The translations under genes and the position numbers were made by a program. Below are positions 16,364 to 24,929 of a DNA stretch of 64,000 bases, in pieces (positions within the stretch are counted from its first letter, which is position 1; every line of letters begins with the position of its first letter). The DNA comes from Paenibacillus pinistramenti. GTDB taxonomy: Bacteria > Bacillota > Bacilli > Paenibacillales > Paenibacillaceae. The DNA lies in contig NZ_VAWG01000002.1 of the NCBI RefSeq assembly GCF_005869875.1, positions 248,001-312,000 on the forward strand, read 5' to 3'. The notes beneath the pieces were generated by a model. It had not been told where the DNA came from and made no database searches. It worked only from the letters and a program-made list of their open reading frames with translations.

Positions 16364-17473
16364 TTACCGGATCATCCCGGTATATTTGATGTTAATACGA
16401 ACTTGGGCTTTAAAATCGAGCTGGGGATAGATATCCTCCCAGGCTTCTTTCTCCGCTGTCAAGCTGTTCCAGTGCCTTGACCGGTAGTGCAGCCCCCAGC
16501 CCAGCGGGTCGGTTCCGGTCTTATGGATTTTGTTAAGCACCTTCTCGATTTGTTCGCCGAGCTGCTGCTCCGCGGCAGCAGATAGCTCTTTAAGACCCGC
16601 CGAATCGATTGGCGAGCCGCTGGAATTTTCCTCAATACCGGCCTGAATTTTGATTTTGTATTCCAAATTAGGGGAAGAGGCGTCTGCAAGTTTCATTTTA
16701 TAAGAGGAGCTGCTGCGCAGGAAGGTATAGGCATATTTTACCCCTTCAAGCTTGAAATTCAGGCTGGTTTTAAGATTGCGCCCCTCGAGAATGTTGTAAA
16801 TTCTCACTTCATCAGGCTCCAGCGTCATAACTGCTTGCTTCTTGTTAAACAGGATGCCCTTGCTGATGTTCAGCTCGCTCTCCCCTTTGACTTCTATTAA
16901 GGGCATAATCGGATCTTCGCCGATTTCTTCGGCTTTGCGCTCCAGATTGTAAGTGAACTGTGGCGATATAATGAACGGAGATTCCGTTCCATCCATACTT
17001 AGCGCCTGAAGCAGCGAATTTCCGGGCAGTCTTTCGGTAACCGGCTGAACGTTCAGCACTTCTTTCGCTGACGGGCTTCCCACAGCTGTATAGTTAAGAA
17101 GCTGCATATCTCTTCTGCGGAGAACCCAATCCGTCGCCTGCCTGATGTCCTTATGGGCATAGGACTCGCCAAAGATAACGGCTTTACAGTGGCCGAAATC
17201 CAGCTCTTTATCCGTCCGGGATTTCATCAATCTGACAGCCTCGGCAATGGTATTCGCTTTTTCGGTCATGATCAGCACCTTCTCACTCGCCTGCTTCGGA
17301 TCGCCCATCGGCACGGCCGCCTTGATGGTTACGCTCAGCTTATCAGGGTCGCTCTCGGAAAGATCCACGCCCATCGCAACGACAAAGAGCTTAAGATCCA
17401 GATCCTTGAATTTACATCCCTGCACAGGAAGGAGCAGGAGCAGTGTACAAATAATAACTCCCCATCGTTTCAT
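16364..17473 (-). CDS. Ger(x)C family spore germination lipoprotein
   Basis: C subunit of a nutrient germinant receptor, 369 aa. A lipoprotein signal with VQGC near residue 20 anchors it to the outer face of the spore inner membrane. The family start KDLDLKLFVVAMGVDLSE and the C-terminal helix-rich segment (AAAEQQLGEQIEKVLNKI, then DPLGWG) are typical. It overlaps gerB by 4 bp. Expected expression is in the forespore under sigma G, but I could not identify a convincing sigma-G promoter. Confidence 0.93.
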   Translation of the reverse strand: MKRWGVIICTLLLLLPVQGCKFKDLDLKLFVVAMGVDLSESDPDKLSVTIKAAVPMGDPKQASEKVLIMTEKANTIAEAVRLMKSRTDKELDFGHCKAVIFGESYAHKDIRQATDWVLRRRDMQLLNYTAVGSPSAKEVLNVQPVTERLPGNSLLQALSMDGTESPFIISPQFTYNLERKAEEIGEDPIMPLIEVKGESELNISKGILFNKKQAVMTLEPDEVRIYNILEGRNLKTSLNFKLEGVKYAYTFLRSSSSYKMKLADASSPNLEYKIKIQAGIEENSSGSPIDSAGLKELSAAAEQQLGEQIEKVLNKIHKTGTDPLGWGLHYRSRHWNSLTAEKEAWEDIYPQLDFKAQVRINIKYTGMIR

Positions 17474-18564
17474 GCTTGTCTCTGCTTCCTCCTTCTGTAA
17501 GCAAGGTAGACGCTGAGGATCAGAATGCCTTCGCCGCCGAACCGGACATCAAGAAACAGCTGGCCGAATTGATCCAGTTTAAACTGATTCGCCGTTTGGG
17601 CGGCGAACGTAAATCCGCTGAAGAGGATGATCACCCACCAGTCAAACGAGCGTTTAGGCTTCTTCCTCTTCTTGGAGGCGAACATCCCCTTAATCATATT
17701 CAGAGAGATATGCCAGTGCAGAATTGTACTTGCAAGAGATAACATCAAGTAGTTGAAATAGAATAAGAAGAGAACCCGCTCAATGACGAAATTTTTGGTT
17801 CTTAATACATCGGCGGTAGAGAACCAAGGATAAACGTGTCTGTCCACATTGATCGTGCCAAGATACCCGATCGGGATCAGGAACGAGGTCAAGAGAACCA
17901 GGAACCCAGATATTCCGAGTAGCCATAGCAGCTTGAAGTTTACATTCTTCAGAACCCGGTTAAAGATAGCCAGATTGGCATAGCCAGAGAAGACAAAAGT
18001 GGCTGTCGCAACACCTCCAAATGAAGGCCAGTGAGCGGAATGGGTAACAATTTCAAGAACAGCGTTCCAGTTAAACTGCGGATTCAGCAGCGATTTGAAC
18101 AGAATATAACCGATGATCGGAAAGTTGAGGAACAGCAGAACCTCCAGGCCATACAAGATCGACTCCGTATTTATCCGCATGCTGATACAGACAACCATTA
18201 GAAATAAAACTAGGACCGTTAATGGCTCTACATCCATGCTTATATAACGTAGAGTAATTTCTACAAAGGCAAGCAAAGTAATTAAACCTGCGATAAACCA
18301 TAAAACGGCAAACATCAGCAGAAGTGGCAGCGACAACGGTTTAGGGAGATATTGATTGTAGATTTCGGGAACTCCGGTGGAAGGAAACTTCCCCATTACT
18401 TTTCCAAATAAATAGGTAAAGAGGAGTCCCAGCGGCACAGCGACCATGATGGACGCCATCGAGCCGTCAAACCGCCCGTTGATAAGTCCTTTGGGCACGA
18501 AATTCACAATATTCAGCAGCGCATTGATCAAAAAGAGATAATAAAAGTAGCGGTCTTTAGCCAT
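17470..18564 (-). CDS. GerAB-type spore germination permease
   Basis: B subunit of the germinant receptor, 364 aa with about ten transmembrane helices, distantly related to APC amino acid transporters (endospore germination permease family). It binds the nutrient germinant in the spore inner membrane. The ATG at 18564 (MAKDRYFYYLFL) has GGGAGAG about 9 nt upstream and overlaps the gerA end by 8 bp; the ATG at 18594 has no site. The three ger genes form one overlapping operon. Confidence 0.93.
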   Translation of the reverse strand: MAKDRYFYYLFLINALLNIVNFVPKGLINGRFDGSMASIMVAVPLGLLFTYLFGKVMGKFPSTGVPEIYNQYLPKPLSLPLLLMFAVLWFIAGLITLLAFVEITLRYISMDVEPLTVLVLFLMVVCISMRINTESILYGLEVLLFLNFPIIGYILFKSLLNPQFNWNAVLEIVTHSAHWPSFGGVATATFVFSGYANLAIFNRVLKNVNFKLLWLLGISGFLVLLTSFLIPIGYLGTINVDRHVYPWFSTADVLRTKNFVIERVLFLFYFNYLMLSLASTILHWHISLNMIKGMFASKKRKKPKRSFDWWVIILFSGFTFAAQTANQFKLDQFGQLFLDVRFGGEGILILSVYLAYRRRKQRQA

Positions 18565-19939
18565 TGTTCTTCTCTCCCATCGATGTCCGTCCAAGCTTCA
18601 GCCGATCCAGAACAAAGATGCGGAAATAGGGCTTGCCAAAGCTGCGCAGGCTTGTCAGATACATGACTAATACAAGACAGCCGCAGATAATCCCGAGCAG
18701 CCCATACAAGGTTGCAACAACAATTAAGGCGTATTTAATGACACGCACCGTGAAGCCCATCATATTTAACGGGATGACAAAGTTCGATATGGCCACTACC
18801 GAAACCAGGATAATCATGATGTTGCTCACCAGACCGGCCTCGGTTGCAGCTGTACCCAAGATCAGCCCGCCTACCGTGGTGGCAGTCGAACCAATGGCTT
18901 TGGGAAGCCGAAGGCTGGCCTCTGTCAGAAACTCCATCATCAGCAGCATCAGAATGACCTCAACAAAAGAAGGATAAGGGACCGTAGCCCGGCTGCCTGC
19001 TACCAGAAGCGCGATCTGAATTTTCCATACCTCGGAATTGTAAGAGGAAAAAGCGACATAAATCGCAGGAAGAACGGTAGTCAGCACCAAACCCAAATAG
19101 CGGATGCCCTTAAGGAACCAGCCAACCAGAGTAACCTGAAGTTTATCGTCCATAGCCGTGAAGAAGTCGTTAAAGATGACCGGGACAATGACCGCATAGC
19201 CTGTGGTATCGACCAGAATGATCACTTTACCTTCTGAAAGATTAAAGACTGCCCGGTCCGGACGCTCCGTCAAAATCGTTGTAGGAAACAGACGGAACTT
19301 GGTGCTCGCCAAATATCGGTCGAGTTCCGCCGCCCCCTGCAGGATATCAATATTGATGTTGTCCAGCCTGGCCATTAATTCCTTCAGAACATTGTGATCG
19401 ACCCGGTCTTCGTCATAAATTACGGCTAATTTGGTTTTGGACTGGGCGCCGATCGTTCTGGCTTCGGATTTGAGACTGGCGGATTGATACCGTCTTCTGA
19501 TGAGATTCAGACTTACATCCAGGCTTTCGTTAAACGAATCTGAAGGCCCCTGTACAATGGTTTCGGACTCCGCCGGAGCCACTCCGCTTGCTTCGACACG
19601 GGCGGCATCAAAGAGATATAAATTTCCGCTGTCAAAAGCCAAAGCGGCACAGCCCTGCAGAAGCTTCGCGACAATCTGCGGGGGGGCTTCAAGCTGCTGG
19701 CAGCCGGGAAAGGAAGCAATATACAATTCGTATTCCTTATCATCCCCCATTTCATATAAAGGGGCGATCAGGGAGCGGTTCACGATTTTGGAATCACAGA
19801 GACTTGTCAAATAGATAAATTGAACCTTTTGCCCGTGAAAACCAAGCGTTTGGTGCTCCAAATCGCTCATTTTAGCGAGCTGCTCCTTAACGCATGAAAT
19901 CGTGTTTCCCTTACTTGCTTGCTGCTTGCTGTCCGCCAT
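18557..19939 (-). CDS. GerA-family spore germination receptor A subunit
   Basis: A subunit of the germinant receptor, 460 aa. An N-terminal soluble domain of about 240 residues is followed by a membrane half with four to five helices. The family stretch VQGPSDSFNESLDVSLNLIRRR is the usual GPxxxFxExxxxNxxxIRRR motif, and SSYNSEVWK and PYPSFVEVILMLLMMEFLTEASLRLP are conserved. GerA subunits oligomerise into ligand-gated channels. Which nutrient it senses cannot be told from sequence. Confidence 0.95.
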   Translation of the reverse strand: MADSKQQASKGNTISCVKEQLAKMSDLEHQTLGFHGQKVQFIYLTSLCDSKIVNRSLIAPLYEMGDDKEYELYIASFPGCQQLEAPPQIVAKLLQGCAALAFDSGNLYLFDAARVEASGVAPAESETIVQGPSDSFNESLDVSLNLIRRRYQSASLKSEARTIGAQSKTKLAVIYDEDRVDHNVLKELMARLDNINIDILQGAAELDRYLASTKFRLFPTTILTERPDRAVFNLSEGKVIILVDTTGYAVIVPVIFNDFFTAMDDKLQVTLVGWFLKGIRYLGLVLTTVLPAIYVAFSSYNSEVWKIQIALLVAGSRATVPYPSFVEVILMLLMMEFLTEASLRLPKAIGSTATTVGGLILGTAATEAGLVSNIMIILVSVVAISNFVIPLNMMGFTVRVIKYALIVVATLYGLLGIICGCLVLVMYLTSLRSFGKPYFRIFVLDRLKLGRTSMGEKNNG

Positions 19940-20051
19940 TGTTCTCCCCCTTGCCGGCTGTCCTAGATAGTTCTATTGTGGTTCTGCTTGACTGAAATTA
20001 TGTACAGTTTCACTAAACACTGGATGGAGGAGCTCTGCTATCCGGCAAAAA

Positions 20052-20086
20052 TAAAAAAACACGCAGCAGACGAATCTGTGCGTGTT
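20052..20086 (-). terminator. Terminator after sspH
   Basis: On the minus strand AACACGCACAGA and TCTGCTGCGTGTT pair with one bulged base around TTCG, followed by a run of T. It ends the alr-azoR-sspH direction. Confidence 0.85.
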
Positions 20087-20094
20087 CCAGTCGT

Positions 20095-20277
20095 TTAGCC
20101 CTGCTCCGTTAAGGCATACAATGGTACTTCCCTTTCTTCCTCCGGGCTGCCCAGCGGGTAAATACGGGCGGTTTCCTTCCGCTCGTCCACATGCTGGATA
20201 TAGACCGGCGCACCTTCACAGGTTACATCAACCATAACTGGAGAAGAGACAATTTCCTGCGCTCTTTGTGCATTCAC
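20095..20277 (-). CDS. sspH: Small acid-soluble spore protein, H type
   Basis: A 60-aa H-type SASP, a minor spore-core protein made in the forespore. The sequence matches the family along its whole length: NAQRAQEIVSSP, VTCEGAPVYIQHVDE, TARIYPLGSPEEEREVPL. The start codon is GTG at 20277, with AGGAGG about 10 nt upstream. A degenerate GGATT-rich tract lies between it and azoR. Its own sporulation promoter is expected but not clearly readable. Confidence 0.93.
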   Translation of the reverse strand: MNAQRAQEIVSSPVMVDVTCEGAPVYIQHVDERKETARIYPLGSPEEEREVPLYALTEQG

Positions 20278-20347
20278 GGGACAGGCCTCCCTGCTTGTTA
20301 AGATATAAGATTGGATTTGAATTGGACTTGGATTGGATAAGGACTAA

Positions 20348-20983
20348 TTAATACGTTTGGGCCATGTCACGGGCACGCTGGATCGCTTTTTCCTTAATGG
20401 ACTCCGCCTGATCCGGCGCCGCTGCCATCCCTTCTACAAACAAGGCTTCCAGAGATGGAATCCCGATAAAGTTCATGATGACCTTAAGGTGGCGGTGCGC
20501 CATTTCCAGGTCACCCATCGGCCCTTCGGTATAGACGCTCCCGCTCGCCTGAATATGAAGCGCCTTCTTGCCGCCGAGCAGCCCGACCGGTCCATTTTCG
20601 GTATACCGGAACGTTTTGCCCGCAACGCAGATGGAATCAATATAAGCCTTCATAATCGGAGGATAGGAAAAGTTCCACATCGGCGTTACAAATACATATT
20701 TGTCAGCCGCTGTAAATTGATCCGCCAGCTCGTTCAGCCGGCCCACCTTCGCCTTCTCCTCAGCGCTCAGCTGGCCGAATTCACTCCCTGATCTGAGCTT
20801 GCCCCAGCCGCTGAACACATCGGCATCAATGTAGGGGATGTTCTGCTTGTAGAGATCCAGCTCAACAATTTCGTCATTCGGATTAGCTGCGCGGTAGGCG
20901 TCAAGAAATTCCTTGCCGACAGCCATGCTGTATGAAGTGCTGTGATCGTTGGGATGAGCTGTAATGAATAGCAATTGGGCCAT
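20348..20983 (-). CDS. azoR: FMN-dependent NADH:azoreductase
   Basis: A 211-aa flavodoxin-like azoreductase/quinone reductase that reduces azo bonds and quinones with NADH and FMN. Family text includes [12 protein letters not shown] near the start, [20 protein letters not shown] and [19 protein letters not shown] (flavin contacts). Length matches Bacillus AzoR proteins. It starts 37 bp after alr, so it could be co-transcribed with it, though there is no functional link. Confidence 0.93.
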   Translation of the reverse strand: MAQLLFITAHPNDHSTSYSMAVGKEFLDAYRAANPNDEIVELDLYKQNIPYIDADVFSGWGKLRSGSEFGQLSAEEKAKVGRLNELADQFTAADKYVFVTPMWNFSYPPIMKAYIDSICVAGKTFRYTENGPVGLLGGKKALHIQASGSVYTEGPMGDLEMAHRHLKVIMNFIGIPSLEALFVEGMAAAPDQAESIKEKAIQRARDMAQTY

Positions 20984-21020
20984 GGATGCAGTGCTCCTTT
21001 AGTTTAAATTTGAGGATTGC

Positions 21021-22208
21021 TTAATGCGCCGAATCGACAAGTATTATGTCCTCAGGCGTACAGATCATGCAGCCTGGCTCATTGGCATTTTTGTATATCC
21101 GCGGCACCCTGCTGCCAATCAGGCAAGGGATTTCATAGTTTATCGTTTCAAGCTTATCCGCGATTTCATTTACCGAGATCCGCCCTGCTCCTTGACCGCC
21201 GATTAAAGTGACTTCGGTTCCAGGCTCCGTATAGCCGGGAAGCCGGACCATGCACTGATCCATGCAGATTTTGCCGACAAGCGGCGCCCGTCTGCCGTTA
21301 ATTAGCACTTCCTGACCCTGAAGCCGCCGGATCCAGCCGTCCGCATAGCCAATTGGAAGGGTCCCGATCCATTCTTCCTCCGCTGTTTCATAGGCAGCGC
21401 CGTAGCCGACCTTCTCCCCTTTAGGAAGCTTCTTGACATGGATCAGCCGGGAATGCAGAGAGAAGGCTTCTCTTAATGGCAGCGGCACCTCCTGCTCTAC
21501 CGTGCTTGAAGGGGCGAGGCCGTACATGGCAATGCCGATCCGGACCGCATTGAAATGCGCAGCGGGGTAGCGCAGGGCGGCCGCACTATTGCTGCAGTGG
21601 ATATATTTCGGCTTCCCGCTTAACAGGCTCAGCCTCTCCTGAAACAGAGCCAGCTGGGCTTCGAAATACGCGGGATCCGGTTCATCTGCGGTAGAGAAAT
21701 GGGTATACACCCCTTCAAATTCAAACCGGCTGTCAGCTCTGAGCAGCTGCTCCAGCACAATAAGCTCCGCGCCGTCCCGGACGCCGATACGCCCCATGCC
21801 GGTATCCACCTTCAAGTGAACAGCCAAGCGGTCTTCCGGCTGCAAACAGGCCGCAGCCTCCTCAAGCCATTCCTGCTCATACACCGTTAACGATATATGA
21901 TGGACGGCCGCAAGCCGCGCATCACGGGCACGCGTCGCTCCCAGGACGAGAATCGGCGCCTGAATGCCCTTGTCTCTCAGCGTGAGGGCTTCATCGAGAA
22001 AGGCGACGGCCAGAAGAGACGCTCCTGCCTTGAGAGCTGCTTCGGCCACCCTGTAATCCCCGTGCCCGTAGGCATTCGCTTTAACCACAGCTATTACGGC
22101 TGTCTCGGCCGGCAGCTGCTGCTTGATCCTGGCTAAATTCCAGGAAATACTATCCAGGTCAATTTCCACCCAAGTATCTCTATAAAAAGGACGATTTTCA
22201 TATTCCAT
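21021..22208 (-). CDS. alr: Alanine racemase
   Basis: PLP enzyme that interconverts L- and D-alanine for peptidoglycan; 395 aa, the usual length. The PLP lysine is K43 in AVVKANAYGHG, and the second catalytic base, a Tyr, is in VGYGAAYET. Further family text: GIAMYGLAPS, IGYADGW, GKICMDQCMVRL. The ATG at 22208 is used (AGGAAG 9 nt upstream). Ddl and MurB genes lie within 8 kb on the same strand, so D-alanine supply is clustered with later wall steps. Confidence 0.96.
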   Translation of the reverse strand: MEYENRPFYRDTWVEIDLDSISWNLARIKQQLPAETAVIAVVKANAYGHGDYRVAEAALKAGASLLAVAFLDEALTLRDKGIQAPILVLGATRARDARLAAVHHISLTVYEQEWLEEAAACLQPEDRLAVHLKVDTGMGRIGVRDGAELIVLEQLLRADSRFEFEGVYTHFSTADEPDPAYFEAQLALFQERLSLLSGKPKYIHCSNSAAALRYPAAHFNAVRIGIAMYGLAPSSTVEQEVPLPLREAFSLHSRLIHVKKLPKGEKVGYGAAYETAEEEWIGTLPIGYADGWIRRLQGQEVLINGRRAPLVGKICMDQCMVRLPGYTEPGTEVTLIGGQGAGRISVNEIADKLETINYEIPCLIGSRVPRIYKNANEPGCMICTPEDIILVDSAH

Positions 22209-22458
22209 TAATAAACACTTCCTGTTCATGACTTTCTATGTGAAGAGCTTCTTCCTTTATCATCATGACATATAGATGGAAGGCGGATAAAGAACCACGG
22301 ACGGCTCTTTTCTCCGTACTAGCGGTTCCTTGTTCATGCAGCATGTCATACTTGCAAAAAATGCTATAGCGCTTTACCAAAAGAAAGTGTATCATAGATA
22401 ACTGTCCGTTCACTTTGACGCTTTATCAATCTAATTAACAGAAGGGGTTTCATCCATC

Positions 22459-23862
22459 ATGACTAAACATCCATTAGGCTTCTGGATCCTGACCGCCCTG
22501 GTTGTAGGCAACATGGTCGGTTCAGGGATATTTATGCTGCCCAGATCGCTCGCGGAAGCGGCAAATCCGGCGGGAGTGCTGGCGGCATGGGGAGCCACCG
22601 GATTTGGCGTTCTTTTGCTGGCGCTTGTCTTTGGCAGCCTGGCTGTCCGCAAGCCGGAGCTCAGCGGCGGCCCGCAGATTTATGCCAAGGCGCTGTTCCG
22701 CGAAGGCTCGCAGAGCTCGGTTCTCGCCGGCTTTATGTCCACCTGGGGTTACTGGATCGGGAATATTGCCGGCTTCGTGGCTGTAATTACGACATTCACA
22801 AGCTATTAATCCACCTTCTTCCCGGTGTTGACCAGTGATAAAGCATGGCTTTCGCTTGGAGATTTTACTTTGAAAGCAGGCAATGTCCTCACGTTTCTGG
22901 TCAGTTCGCTGCTGCTGTGGGGCACACATGCCATCTGCCTGAAAGGCATCAAGGGAGCCGGGCGCTTGAACTTTATCGCAACGGCGACCAAAGTCGTCGG
23001 CTTCGCGCTCTTCATTGTAATCGCCCTGTTTGCCTTTCAGCAGAGCAGCATAGGCCCGTTTCTCGCTCCCCGCACCAATGACAGCGGAGAAACGATCGGT
23101 CTGCTCTCCCAGATCAACGCGGCTGCCGTCGCAACACTCTGGGCCTTTATCGGCGTGGAATCCGCCATGGTGTTTGCTTCGCGCGCCCGCCGCAAGCAGG
23201 ATATCCGCCGGGCCACGATTGCAGGTCTCTTGATCGCATTAGTGCTGTACATCGGGATCAGTGTTCTGACCATGGGACTGCTGCCGCAGGCCCAATTGAT
23301 GACTTCCCAGAATCCGCTCGTAGACGGAATTTCGACCGTGCTTGGTCCGGTTGGAGGCAAGCTGCTTGCCGGTTTAGGATTAATCAGTCTGCTCGGCTCG
23401 ACAGTCGGGTGGGTGCTGCTCAGCGCGGAGGTACCTTTTCAGGCAGCCAAAGTCGGGGTATTCCTGCCTTCCTTCGCTAAAGAGAACAGCAAGGGAATGC
23501 CGAATGTGTCTCTTTGGATCTCCAACGTGCTTGGCCAGATCTTCCTGCTGTCTACCCTCTCCAGCTCGATTTCGGCAGCCTTTGACTTTATTATCTACAT
23601 TGCAACGCTCGCTTATCTGGTGCCTTACCTGATTGCTGCGGTTTATCATTTGAAGCTGACCATGACCGGTGAAACCTTCCTGCACCGCCGCGAACGGGTC
23701 ACCGAGGGAATTATAGCCGGATTGGCGGCCATCTACTCTTTATGGGTCATAATTGCTGGTACAGCCGATCTCAAAACCTTCCTGCTCGGGCTTGCGCTCA
23801 TTGCGGCCGGAATTGTCCTCTATCCGCTGATGCTGGCCGGATCGTTAAGAAGACAGAAATAA
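22459..23862 (+). pseudogene. APC basic amino acid permease/antiporter interrupted by an in-frame TAA
   Basis: A 12-helix APC permease of the arginine:ornithine antiporter/YvsH type, starting HPLGFWILTALVVGNMVGSGIFMLP. A TAA at 22807-22809 stops it after 116 residues (FVAVITTFTSY), and the same frame continues without gap as STFFPVLTSDKAW to 23862, where all later family segments are intact. A TTA (Leu) to TAA change in a loop between helices 3 and 4 explains it. As a UAA codon it is not a selenocysteine or pyrrolysine site. Most likely a recent null mutation or a sequencing error; there is no second frame shift. AGAAGGGG precedes the ATG. Confidence 0.85.
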
Positions 23863-23899
23863 AATTTAAGAAGACAGAAATGACTCTCTCTATCTGAAA

Positions 23900-23936
23900 A
23901 ATAAACCCGCCGCACACCCGCGGCGGGTTATTCTTT
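23900..23936. terminator. Bidirectional terminator between the permease and ddl
   Basis: AACCCGCCGC (23904-23913) and GCGGCGGGTT (23920-23929) form a 10-bp GC-rich stem with a 6-nt loop; T-rich on both sides. The two genes converge here. Confidence 0.9.
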
Positions 23937-23941
23937 GTCCT

Positions 23942-24856
23942 TTAACCGGAAGCTCTCTCCAGCAGGGACAGCTCAATAATGCGGTCCAGCAGCCTGCTGA
24001 AGCTGATGCCCGCCGCCGCTGCGCTCTTCGGGAGCAGACTGGCGGGGGTCATTCCGGGCAGCGTATTGGCTTCCAGCACATATGGAATTCCATCCTTCAG
24101 CATCATATCAATCCGGGCATAAACGCTGCATTCCAGAACGCGGTAAACGTCCAGCGCGGTCCTGCGGACCCTCGCTTCCAGATCAGCCGGCAGATGAATG
24201 ACCTGTTCCTCCGCTCCTCCATCCTCGTATTTGGCTTTGTAATCAAACCAACCCGCCGAGGTCTTTGAACGGATTCCGAGGATCGGAAGCAGCTCACCGC
24301 CTAGGATGGAGCAGGTGATCTCCTGCCCTTCGATATATTCTTCGATCAGCACCGATGAATCCCAGCGAAGCGCTTCCTGGAACGCCTGACGGAGCGAGGC
24401 TTCATTCTCAGCCGGCAAAGTGCCGACGCTTGAGCCGCCGGCATTCGGCTTCACGAACACCGGATAGCCGAGCTTCCGGACATCAGCTGGAGATACCTCC
24501 TTCAGCCCGTGCGCAAGCAGCCACTTCGGCGTCGGAATGCCGTGCGCGTGAAGCCGGGTTTTGGCAGCGTGCTTATCCATGCACAAGCTGCTGGAGGCCG
24601 CTCCGGAGCCGGAATAAGGAATTCCGAGGCTCTCCAGCTCGGCCTGAATCGTTCCGTCTTCCCCGTAGCTGCCATGCAGCGCCAGCAGGGCAAAATCGAT
24701 TCCTTTCAGCTGAGCGGCAAGCTGCTCCCGAGGATGGAGTTCAATCCGGCAGGGTTCATATTTTTCGGTATCCAAGCCCTTCAGCATTTCTTCTCCAGAC
24801 AGCAGGGATATCTCCCTCTCCGAAGAAGGTCCTCCCATAATCACGCCTACTTTCAT
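23942..24856 (-). CDS. ddl: D-alanine--D-alanine ligase
   Basis: ATP-grasp ligase making D-Ala-D-Ala for peptidoglycan; 304 aa, the short DdlB-type length. Visible motifs: GGPSSEREISLLSG at the start, VFVKPNAGGSSVGT (ATP grip), the mobile loop FDYKAKYEDGGAEE, and the metal-binding end VLEANTLPGMTPASLLPKSA. The KYE loop suggests normal D-Ala rather than D-lactate use. A MocR-type regulator gene lies directly upstream, with three 13-bp repeats in the gap. Confidence 0.96.
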   Translation of the reverse strand: MKVGVIMGGPSSEREISLLSGEEMLKGLDTEKYEPCRIELHPREQLAAQLKGIDFALLALHGSYGEDGTIQAELESLGIPYSGSGAASSSLCMDKHAAKTRLHAHGIPTPKWLLAHGLKEVSPADVRKLGYPVFVKPNAGGSSVGTLPAENEASLRQAFQEALRWDSSVLIEEYIEGQEITCSILGGELLPILGIRSKTSAGWFDYKAKYEDGGAEEQVIHLPADLEARVRRTALDVYRVLECSVYARIDMMLKDGIPYVLEANTLPGMTPASLLPKSAAAAGISFSRLLDRIIELSLLERASG

Positions 24857-24880
24857 CCTGGTTCCCTCTCCCTCTTCTTT

Positions 24881-24919
24881 ATTGCTCTTCCCTATTGCTC
24901 TTCCCTATTGCTCTTCCCT
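24881..24919. repeat. Three 13-bp tandem repeats upstream of ddl
   Basis: ATTGCTCTTCCCT is present three times without change (24881, 24894, 24907), in the 73-bp gap between the MocR gene and ddl. On the ddl strand each unit contains AGGGAAGAG, close to a ribosome site. It may be a direct-repeat operator of the MocR protein or simple slippage. Confidence 0.85.
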
Positions 24920-24929
24920 ATTGGAATCG

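Noticed and set aside
19940..20094. Sigma-G promoter before gerA (CATAATTT on the minus strand) and one before sspH.
   Set aside because: The -10 is only a partial match and no -35 lies at the right distance; I could not support either.
22807..22809. Stop codon in the permease read as a recoding site.
   Set aside because: The codon is TAA, not TGA or TAG, and no read-through context or SECIS-like hairpin is visible.
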